Below are positions 8,597-18,300 of a DNA stretch of 48,047 bases, piece after piece. The position numbers were made by a program, and so were the translations under genes. This DNA is from Hahella sp. (GTDB lineage Bacteria; Pseudomonadota; Gammaproteobacteria; Pseudomonadales; Oleiphilaceae). The notes under the pieces were generated by a model. That model was not told where the DNA came from and ran no database searches. It worked only from the letters and a program-made list of their open reading frames with translations. How positions within the stretch are numbered: the first letter of the stretch is position 1; every line of letters starts with the position of its first letter. The stretch lies in assembly GCA_028280065.1 (NCBI GenBank), contig JANQMN010000098.1:1-48047 (forward strand). The letters run 5' to 3'.

Positions 8597-9142
8597 ATGC
8601 CAGATAACGTAGACCCGTACCGCGTTCTCGCCGACATTGACGCCAGAGCGCGCTCGTTATCAGAGGGTCTTCCTGCGCAAGAAGATGTCATCGAACTCTG
8701 GAACGGCATCGGCTTCACCTTAGCCGGCCACAAATTCGTCGCGGCCATGGGTGAAGTTATTGAAATTCTTACCGTACCTCGATACACCCAGGTGCCGGGC
8801 GTAAAGACCTGGATGAATGGGATCGCCAATGTCAGGGGCCGTCTGCTACCGATTCTGGACCTGGCCCATTTCTTCGGACTTAGCCACAAAGGCCGGACCA
8901 ACCGCGACCGCCGGGTTTTGATTATTGAACACGGCGAGGTATTTAGCGGACTCATTGTCGACTCGGTATTGGGCATGCAGTATTTCCCTGTCGACTCGTT
9001 TCAATCCGGAGTCGCCGACGTTCCCGAAAAGATGAAGAGTTTTGTCACTGGCTGCTACGACCGCAGCCAAGACCGCTGGAGTGTTTTTAGTACGGAAAGT
9101 CTCGTCCTAAACGAGAATTTCCTGACCGTGGCAGAAACCTAA
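8597..9142 (+). CDS. pilI: PilI, CheW-like coupling protein
   Basis: A 181-residue CheW-domain protein expected to join PilJ to the PilL kinase. An N-terminal leader of about 40 residues (DNVDPYRVLADIDARAR) precedes the CheW fold. The fold has GEVIEILTVPRYTQVPG, then GIANVRGRLLPILDLAHFFGL with the R-G-x-x-L-P-x-x-D-L signature, and the C-terminal GLIVDSVLGMQYF strand. It is located between pilH and pilJ in the usual order. Confidence 0.93.
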   Translation: MPDNVDPYRVLADIDARARSLSEGLPAQEDVIELWNGIGFTLAGHKFVAAMGEVIEILTVPRYTQVPGVKTWMNGIANVRGRLLPILDLAHFFGLSHKGRTNRDRRVLIIEHGEVFSGLIVDSVLGMQYFPVDSFQSGVADVPEKMKSFVTGCYDRSQDRWSVFSTESLVLNENFLTVAET

Positions 9143-9207
9143 CCGCAGAGAAGCGATGGTTCTGCTACGCTGATTTAAGATGAGTGGAAAAGGCTGGGGA
9201 GCCAAAC

Positions 9208-11280
9208 ATGATATCAACAACTGGTAAATCATCCGGGCAACGTACTAGCCCGCTGCAAATGATTAGTGGGGTGGTGATCGTCGCATCGCTGCTTGCCCTC
9301 TTATTTGTCATTTACAAGGTAAACCTCGACGCCAGTCGGGACAAATCCTATATCTCCTACGCATCGGAGCTACGGGTACTGTCTCAGGAAGTCGCGAAGA
9401 ACGCCTCGGAAGCGGCGGACGGCAAGCAGGAAGCATTCGAACAGCTGGAGCGCTCCCGCGGCGAGTTCGGGCAAATCTGGAGCTTTCTGGAACAGGGTAA
9501 TCCGGAGATCGGTTTGCCACCGGCCGAAAGTGCCGCGATGTCTGACCTGGGCGCGACCTGGGCGGAAGTCGGAACCAGCGCCGACCAGATTCTGGGCTCC
9601 AGTGAAACAGTCCTGGGCCTGCACCAAGTCGCCATCACACTCAATGATACTATTCCCCAGCTACAGGTTGAGTATGACGATGTTGTCCAGATTCTGTTGG
9701 AAAATGACGCGCCTGCAGACCAGATAGCCGTTGCCCAGCGCCAGTCACTACTTGCCGAACGGATCGTTCGAAGCGTTAACAAGGTACTGGCCGGTGGTGA
9801 AGATGCGGTGACCGCCGCAGACCGCTTCGGCCGGGACGTAAACCTGTTTGGCCGGGTGCTAGACGGCATGATCGAGGGCAACTCCGTAATGGGTATATCC
9901 AGAGTGGACGATGAGGATGCCATCTTCGGTCTTGAAGCGATAGCCGAACTGTTTGAATTTGTCAGCAACAACGTCGACACCATACTCGAAACCTCCCCCG
10001 AACTGTTTCGGGTAAGGGAAGCGGCAAACAACATCTTCGAAGAATCCCAAAACCTACTGACTCAAACCTCTCAACTCAACAACGCCTTCCAATCCGAAGC
10101 GGAAACCCGGCTAGGTAATATCGCCGGTTATGCGCTGTTGATCATCATTCTCGGCGCACTGATTCTTTTCGGTTGGTCCATTACCCAGGAACAGAAGAAA
10201 CGGATCGAACAGGAAGCCACCCAAAACGAACAAAACCAAAACGCGATCCTGCGGCTGCTCGACGAACTGGCCGACCTTGCGGACGGTGACCTGACCACGG
10301 AGGCGACCGTAACCGAGGACTTCACCGGTGCCATCGCCGACTCCATCAACTTCGCGATCGACCAGATGCGCAGCCTGGTAACCTCGATCAACGAAACAGC
10401 CGTACGGGTGGCAGGCGCTGCCCAGGAAACCCAGGCCACGGCCATGCATCTCGCTGATGCTTCCGAGCACCAGGCCCAGGAAATTGCCGGGGCTTCTGCC
10501 GCGATCAACGAAATGGCGGTCTCTATCGACCAGGTATCTTCCAACGCCGCCGAATCGGCGGCGGTTGCGGAAAGATCGGTTGCCATCGCGAAGAAAGGCG
10601 CTGAAATCGTACAATCGACCATTCGCGGCATGGACAACATCCGGGAACAGATTCAGGAGACAGCAAAACGGATCAAGCGATTGGGTGAATCGTCCCAGGA
10701 AATCGGTGACATCGTATCCTTGATCAACGACATTGCCGACCAAACCAACATTCTTTCTCTTAACGCTGCGATCCAGGCATCGATGGCCGGAGACGCGGGC
10801 CGGGGCTTCGCGGTTGTTGCGGACGAAGTACAGCGCCTTGCGGAACGTTCGTCAGCGGCCACCAAGCAGATTGAGGCACTGGTTAAAACTATCCAGACCG
10901 ATACCAACGAGGCGGTCATCTCGATGGAACAAACCACCGCCGAGGTGGTACGCGGAGCGCGCTTTGCACAGGACGCCGGTGTCGCCCTGGAAGAAATCGA
11001 GAACGTATCGAAAAACCTGGCGGATTTGATCCAGAACATATCCAACGCCGCCCGTCAGCAGTCCTCATCGGCCGGCCATATTTCCAATACGATGAACGTT
11101 ATTCAGGAAATCACCTCGCAGACATCCGCCGGTACGAACGCTACCGCGAAATCGATCGGTAAACTGGCGGAACTGGCCAACCAGTTGAAGAACTCCGTTG
11201 CGGGCTTCAAACTGCCGGATGCCTTGGGTCAAAGCGATGTGCCTATCGAGCTGGATGACGCCGATATGGATGCAGCATAG
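9208..11280 (+). CDS. pilJ: PilJ, methyl-accepting chemoreceptor
   Basis: A 690-residue inner-membrane receptor. TM1 is at about residues 17-38, then comes a long periplasmic helical region with paired PilJ-type sensor modules, then TM2 at about 304-325, a HAMP-like segment with LADLADGDLTTEATVTEDF, and a cytoplasmic signalling hairpin. Its tip reads NILSLNAAIQASMAGDAGRG, the PilJ version of the usual tip. ATG 9208 has GGGGAG 6 bases upstream; a GTG at 9184 in the same frame is rejected. PilJ is known to sense pilus-surface contact and to interact with pilin. Helix pairs on both sides of the tip supply methylation sites for PilK and ChpB. Confidence 0.95.
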   Translation: MISTTGKSSGQRTSPLQMISGVVIVASLLALLFVIYKVNLDASRDKSYISYASELRVLSQEVAKNASEAADGKQEAFEQLERSRGEFGQIWSFLEQGNPEIGLPPAESAAMSDLGATWAEVGTSADQILGSSETVLGLHQVAITLNDTIPQLQVEYDDVVQILLENDAPADQIAVAQRQSLLAERIVRSVNKVLAGGEDAVTAADRFGRDVNLFGRVLDGMIEGNSVMGISRVDDEDAIFGLEAIAELFEFVSNNVDTILETSPELFRVREAANNIFEESQNLLTQTSQLNNAFQSEAETRLGNIAGYALLIIILGALILFGWSITQEQKKRIEQEATQNEQNQNAILRLLDELADLADGDLTTEATVTEDFTGAIADSINFAIDQMRSLVTSINETAVRVAGAAQETQATAMHLADASEHQAQEIAGASAAINEMAVSIDQVSSNAAESAAVAERSVAIAKKGAEIVQSTIRGMDNIREQIQETAKRIKRLGESSQEIGDIVSLINDIADQTNILSLNAAIQASMAGDAGRGFAVVADEVQRLAERSSAATKQIEALVKTIQTDTNEAVISMEQTTAEVVRGARFAQDAGVALEEIENVSKNLADLIQNISNAARQQSSSAGHISNTMNVIQEITSQTSAGTNATAKSIGKLAELANQLKNSVAGFKLPDALGQSDVPIELDDADMDAA

Positions 11281-11351
11281 CAGCCGGACAACCAGACACC
11301 GGGACCTAGTCCCGGTACAAAACTAGCAGACTTATGTTTAGGGCGCCTTTG

Positions 11352-12236
11352 ATGGCGGATAATTCAACATCCGATGAAGTAAAGAGACATTGGACGTATA
11401 AAAAGCTTCCCGAAATGACCGACCGTGAATTCGCCAAATGGCAAGCGCTGTTGGATAAACGAACGGGAATGACGATTACCCCTGAGCGTAAGTCTTTTCT
11501 GCAAACGAATTTAAGCTCTCGCATGCGTGAAGTCGGTTGTCACGACTATGAGGAGTACTTTAACAAGGTTATCGATCGCCCAAGCGGCATGATGGAATGG
11601 ATGACTCTGGTCGACCGGTTAACCGTACAGGAAACCCGGTTTTACCGGGATGAAGACGCCTTCAGTTTAGTCGCCGATTACCTCCGGAACCTTCCCAAAA
11701 AACAGCTGGAAAAGCGGCCGATAGAGGTCTGGAGCGTAGGTTGCAGCACCGGAGAAGAACCTTACACCCTGGCAATGGTGGTCGACGATTGCCTTGAAAC
11801 TCTGGGCATCAAAGGCTATTTCGCCATAACGGGAACGGACATAAGCACCCCGGCGCTCGGCAAGGCGCGGGCAGCCCGTTATCCAATGCGGAAATTGATC
11901 ACTCTCGGTGAAGAACACAAGCAAAAGTACTTTACCCAGATCAATCAAAACGAATTTGAAGTGATCCCTGAAATCAGGGCCAGAGTATGTTTTTCCAGAG
12001 TCAACGTTCTGGAAATCAAAAAAGCGCCGATGGACAGCATGAATATCATTTTTTGCCAGAACCTGTTGATTTATTTCAAACGCTGGCGACGCAAGGAAAT
12101 TCTCAACCGCCTGGCGGAAAGACTGCAGCCAGGCGGTTTGCTGGTACTTGGACTGGGGGAAATCGTGGATTGGAAAAACCCCTTGTTGGAACGCATCAAT
12201 AACGAAAAAAACTTAGCCTTTATCCGGCGCCAATAG
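11352..12236 (+). CDS. pilK: PilK, CheR-type protein-glutamate methyltransferase
   Basis: A 294-residue S-adenosylmethionine-dependent methyltransferase that would methylate glutamates of PilJ. An N-terminal helical CheR domain ends with TVQETRFYR (about residues 91-99). The catalytic fold follows with WSVGCSTGEEPYTLAM (about 127-142, cofactor loop), then GTDIST and IIFCQNLLIYFK, the modified form of the usual FCRNVLIYF. Start ATG 11352 has AGGG 8 bases upstream; ATG 11334 has none. The Arg-to-Gln change in CQN is visible, and its effect is not known. It lies between pilJ and pilL as in Pseudomonas. Confidence 0.92.
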   Translation: MADNSTSDEVKRHWTYKKLPEMTDREFAKWQALLDKRTGMTITPERKSFLQTNLSSRMREVGCHDYEEYFNKVIDRPSGMMEWMTLVDRLTVQETRFYRDEDAFSLVADYLRNLPKKQLEKRPIEVWSVGCSTGEEPYTLAMVVDDCLETLGIKGYFAITGTDISTPALGKARAARYPMRKLITLGEEHKQKYFTQINQNEFEVIPEIRARVCFSRVNVLEIKKAPMDSMNIIFCQNLLIYFKRWRRKEILNRLAERLQPGGLLVLGLGEIVDWKNPLLERINNEKNLAFIRRQ

Positions 12237-12307
12237 CCGGATAATTTTCCTGATCGTCGCCGGGATGCAGTATCAGGGCACCATTAAAGTAGCGAACTGG
12301 AGAAGTT

Positions 12308-15300
12308 ATGGCGGGCAACCATGACTATGTTGCCCTTGACTGGGTCAAGGGTGAAATTGACAGCACGTTAACGCAGGCGCAGGTTGCGCTGGAAGACTTC
12401 GTTAAGAATCCCGAAGACAGTACCAAGCTGCGTTTCTGCCTGAATTACATCCATCAGGTGCACGGCACCCTGCAGATGGTGGAGTTTTATGGCGCGGCAT
12501 TGCTGGCAGAAGAGATGGAGCATCTGACCCAAGCCCTCCTGAAGGGTGGCTTGGCGCATGAGGATGAGGCGATTGAAGTGCTGATGCGGGCGATTCTACA
12601 GCTGCCCAACTATCTGAGCCGCCTGCAAACCAGCCAACGCGATTTACCGGTAATCCTGCTGCCGATTCTTAATGATCTGCGGGCTTCACGCGGGGCAGGG
12701 CTGCTCTCGGATACCTCCCTGTTTACCCCGGATTTGGGTCTGATGCGGTTGCCGGTGCCCGAGGCCGCCAAATCCCGGCTGCACAATCCGAAGATCGTCG
12801 CGCAGCTCCGCAAATTACGGCAGATGTTCCAGTTTTCCCTGGCCGGAGTTATTCGGGAGAAAGACCTGGATGTAAATCTCGGTTACCTGATGAAAGTCGC
12901 CAAAAAACTCCAGTCGTTATGCAGGGAAACCTCCTACGGCCAGCTTTGGCGATTGGCCAGCGGCTTTGTTGAAGGCATCCAGCAAAAGTCGATTGAGTTA
13001 ACATCCGGCACCAAAAATGTGCTGCGGTCGCTGGATCACAGCATCAAGATTCTGATCGACGAGAGTATCGATATTCTCGGTAAACGCGCCCCGGAAGATC
13101 TCACCAAACACATTCTCTACTATATTGCCCGGGCTGAATCCGAAAGCCCTAACCTGGTCAGCATAAGCAAGGATTTCCGCCTGGATCTCGCCCTCCCCGA
13201 CGAGCAAATGATCGACGAAGAACGTCAAAAAATGGCGGGACCGGACAAAGGCGCGATCACTTCGGTGGTAGGCGCGCTAAACGAAGAACTGGCTCGGGTA
13301 AAGGATCAGCTTGATCTGTTCGTACGCGGCGAATACAAAGATGTTAACGATCTGTTGGAACTGATTCCCGGGTTGCAACAGGTGTCCAATACCATGGCGG
13401 TATTAGGCCTGGGGATGCCCCGCAAGGTCATCGAAGACCAGATAAAAGTCATAGAGCAACTGGCTGAAGACGGCGCTGTTCCGGACGATAACGACCTGAT
13501 GGATATAGCCGGCGCACTGCTATATGTCGAAGCCTCGCTCAGTGGCTATGGCGAAGAGGAATCCCGCGGTCAGGCAGCCAGCGACGGCATGCCGGTGCCC
13601 AGCGAACAGGTAACCTCCGCCCACGAAGCCGTGATCCGGGAGGCGCGCAATGGTCTAGAGCAGGCGAAAACCGACATTGTTGAGTATATCGCCTCCCACT
13701 GGGACAAAGCCGAAATTCAGGCGGTGCCGGCCTTGCTGCAAAGCATTCGTGGCGGCTTGAAGATCATTCCGCTGGATCAGGCTGCGGAACTGCTGGAGGC
13801 TTGTTCGCGCTTTATCAATGAACGGCTGCTGGCCAATGAAGAAGCGCCCGACTGGAGTCAATTGGATACGCTGGCCGATGCCATTACCAGCATCGAGTAC
13901 TACCTGGAACGGTTGAGCGAAGGCAGCCGTGACAACGACATGATTCTTGAGGTTGCGGAACAGAGCCTTGCGCAACTAGGTTACCCGGTCGGCGAAGCCG
14001 CCGAACAGCCCGTAGCGCCAGCCGTCGAGACAGTTGCCACGGCACCACCGGCCGTTGCCTCGCCGGCCCCGGCTGCAGCCCATGAAAAAGAAACCGATAA
14101 AGAACTTATCGATGACGAAATCATCGAAATATTTGTTGAAGAAGCCGCGGAAGTTCTTGAAACCATTCATGAATTCTATCCTGCCTTCCAGGCAAATCCC
14201 GATGATCAGAAAGCGCTCGCCGAAATCCGCCGCGCCTACCATACCCTGAAAGGCAGTGGCCGCCTGGTTGGCGCCACCACGATCGGAGAACTTGCCTGGG
14301 CGGTGGAAAACATGCTGAACCGGGTAATAGAAGGTTCAATAACCACCAGCATGACCATGTTCGAACTGCTTGAGCAGGTCAATGCCAAACTGCCCGAGCT
14401 GATCGAATCCTACAAAAACGGCGACGCCGTTTCAGACGTGTCAAGCTTTATTGAAACTGCGGAATCGCTTGCCGCGGCGCGAAAACAGGCCCGCGAAGCG
14501 AGCCGTGCGGAGGCTGCGAAAGCGGCCGAAGAATTTGATCACAGCGAGGTGGTACTGCCGGATGCCGCCACCATCGAATCGATAGCAGAGTCGGAAGATT
14601 CCGAAGAGCAGATCATTTCGGCAACACCGTCGGCGCCCGAACAAACCGAAGAAGTACCGGAAACCGCTTCCGCCGCGGAAATAACGACGGAAACCATCAT
14701 CACGGCCGAGCCGCCGGCAGAGGCTGAAACCGCGGATGAGGATGACATGATCGATGATGAGATCATTGAAATCTTTGTCGAGGAAGCGGCGGAAGTCCTT
14801 GAAAACATCCATGAACACCTGCCGAAATACCTGGCATCCTATGATAATCAGGATGCCCTGATCGAAGTAAGAAGAGCTTTTCACACACTGAAGGGCAGCG
14901 GCCGCCTGGTCGGTGCGTCGGTGGTCGGCGAACTGGCCTGGTCGATAGAAAATATGCTGAATCGGGTAATCGACGGCACGATTTTCATGAACGACGCCAC
15001 CGGCGAACTGATTTCCGAAGTTGTCAACATCATGCCGGAGTTGGTAACGGATTTTGAGCAAAGGCGAAAGCCCACGATTAATCCAGAACCGCTGATGGAA
15101 CAAGCCAATGCGATTTCCAAGGGTGAAATACCTACTGCGCCTGCCAAGGCCGCAACGCTTCCAGAAGCCGAGGCTGCCCAGGGAATGCCTGCAGCAGAAA
15201 TACCCGCAGAACCCTCAGGGGCTGCGGCTGCCGATGAAATGGCTATCGATGAGGAATCGGCGCTTTCAGAGCTTGGCACTGATCCCGCCTTGTTAGACAT

Positions 15301-18300
15301 TTTTATCACGGAAACCGAAGGTCATCTGGACAGCCTCGGGAACTTTATTTCCGATGCTAGGCAAGCCGACGGCGGCTTGGAGATCACCGACGAACTGTCC
15401 CGGGCGATGCATACCCTGAAAGGCAGCGCCAACACCGCAGGCATTACCCCCATAGCGGTTGTTGCCGTCCCGGTGGAAAAATTTGTCAAGGAAGCCCGGG
15501 CCAACGGTATTCGGGTGGATACCCGGTTCGCGGATTTATTGGCGGATGCCGGCAGCTTTATCCGCAAGGGCTTAGACCAGGTCAAGACCACGCCGTTGCG
15601 GCCGATTGAAAGCACGGACCAGTTCCTGGAAATGCTGCAATCCTGCAACGAGGATTATTTGTCGGCCGAGGCGAAAATGCAGGCCCAGGCATTGGAAGGC
15701 CAACCGGATCCGCAATTGATTAATCTATTCCTGACTGAAGGAGTGGATATACTGCTGGATGCCGACCGAATCCTCAACGAATGGAGCGAAGACCACACCC
15801 ACACTGACGAAGTGGAAAAACTCGTCGACGAACTCACCAGTCTTGCCGAAGGCGCGCTCACAGCCGGCCTGCCGGACGTTGCCTCTTTAGCGCAAACGCT
15901 GGAAAACCTGTATGAGGCTGCTGCCGGCAATACCCCTGCAGAGGAAGAGTTTTACGCTACCGCGAAGCTTGGCCATGAGGCGCTTATCAGCATGATGGAT
16001 CAGGTCGCGGCCGGTCTTGCGACCCAGCCCCAGCCTGAACTTATCAACCAAATCAATGAGCTGGCTGACTCCTTGCTGGCGCCTGAGGAACTTGAAGAAA
16101 TTCTGCCGGAAATGGTTGAGCAGCTCGAAGATGTCCAGGAAACTCTGGAAACAAAAGAGCAAGTGGAAGATCAGGAGCCGGCGGAAGCTGCGGAGGAAGA
16201 TATTCCGGTCCTCGAAGAGGCTTACGAAGAAGGCGAAGATGGAGAGTTACAGAGCTTTGAGTTGGATCCTGACCTTGCCGAAGTGTTCCTGGAAGAAGCA
16301 AATGATCTGATTATTTCCTCCGGGGAAACCATTCAGCAGTGGACTGAAAACCTTGCCAATCTGGACTTGGTCCGAGCCCTGCAACGCGACCTGCACACGC
16401 TGAAAGGCGGTGCGCGGCTAGCGGGGATTATGCCGATCGGCGACCTCGCCCACGAATTGGAAAGCTTGTTTGAGGGCATTGTCGAGGGCCGCATCGCCGC
16501 CAGCGAAGAAGCCTGCAACCTATCATTGCTGGCCCATGATACCCTGAGCGGCATGGTGGAGTCTGTTTCCACCACGGCCGCATGCACCGACGCGCCGGAT
16601 CTCATTGCCGCGCTGCAAGGCTACATCGTTGAACATAAGGACAGAGACGAGAAAACCGGCGAGCCCGAAGTCGCTGCCGAGGCGATGGAGGAAGTACCGG
16701 AAGCTGAAGATATCCCGGTTCTCGAAGAAGCCGCGGGGCTCGACCCGGAAATGGTCGAGATCTTCCTGGAAGAAGCCCACGACATTATTCAGCGCACCGG
16801 CGAAGTGCTCCACGACTGGTCGGAAGATTTGCACAATAGCGATCACCTCGCACAATTACAGCGCGACCTGCACACCTTGAAGGGTGGCGCCAGAATGGCG
16901 GAAATCAAATCTATCGGCGACCTGGCGCACGAACTTGAAACCCTGTTCGAGCGCTTGAACGAAGGTCGGCTCGGGCCGGCCCCCGATATGGTGAACTTGG
17001 TTAACGCCGCGCACGATAGCCTGGCCACCATGATTGATAATGTCGAGGCTCAGCAGCCGGTGGCGCAAGCGTCGGGGTTGATCCGGCAGATCCAAGACAT
17101 GGCCGCAGCCGCACCGGAAGTTTCCGCGCCCTTGAGCGAACCGACTCCGGCCGCCGAGGAAGCACCGGAACCGGCATCCGCAGATGCCTTTGAGGATATC
17201 GATACCAGTCATATTGAAAACGAAATCCATGAACTGGAAGACCTTGATCAGGAGTTGGTTTCAATCTTCCTCGAAGAAGCCAACGATCTGATCGACTCCA
17301 CCGCGCAAAACCTGCAAACCTGGCTCAACGACATCGATAATATCAGTGAAGTGAAGGAGCTACAGCGTGCGCTGCATACCCTTAAAGGCGGTGCCAGGCT
17401 GGCGGAGATCAAACCCATCGGTGACCTTTCCCATGAACTGGAAAACCTCTTCGAAGGCATAGTGGAAACCAAATTCGAGGCTGAAACGTCGCTATCCAAC
17501 CTGATGCTGCAGTGCCATGACCGGCTCGCCGAAATGGTTGAACAGGTGAGCAATGCCGAACCCATTGCGGCGGCCAACGATTTGATCCTGCGTATTCACC
17601 ACTATTGTAACCATCACGCCAAAGGCGGCCTGCCTGTGTCCGATGCGCTGTCGGATATCGAGCAGGAGCAACATACGCTGCAAAGCTTGGCCGGAGAAAC
17701 CACGGAAGAAGAATTGCGAGCGATCTTCCTTGACGAGTCCCGGGATATTATGGAAGCAGTGGTTGATTGCTTTGACCGCTGGAAGACCGATCCGGATAAC
17801 GTTACACCGGCGAAAGAACTGGCTCGGGATCTCAATACGCTTAACGGCGGCGCCAAGCTGGCAAATGCAGAAAGCGTCAGCAGCCTGGCGGAGTCTCTAT
17901 CGAACCGGATGGAAACCATCGCCGATGGAGCACATCAGGTTTCCGACGAAACCATCAGCACCATCGACCGGTCCATCAAGTATATTTTGCGCCTGCTGGA
18001 TCAAATCGAGGAATTGGAAGAGCCGGTCATTCCGAAAGAGTTGATTAATGAAATCAATCAACTGGACGCCGGCGAACTGGTCGAGACCGAGAAATTTGTT
18101 CTTGATGTAGATCCTGAAATCCTCCAGGTCTTCATTGAAGAAGCAGACGAACTGCAAACGGCTCTTGAACGCGAGTTTGCCGACTGGGGCCGCGAACCGC
18201 GCAACGAAAACCACGCCGATCATATGGCCCGCTCTTTACATACCTTGAAAGGCGGCGCGCGATTGGCCAGTCTCGAAGATATCGGCGATCTGGCTCAGGA

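Noticed and set aside
10111-10743. A 210-residue minus-strand frame inside pilJ
   Set aside because: The pilJ frame carries all receptor motifs here; the antisense frame results from codon bias.
14441-15103. A 220-residue minus-strand frame inside pilL
   Set aside because: It is an antisense shadow of the Hpt region, with Phe/Gly/Arg-rich sequence typical of reversed Glu/Ala codons.
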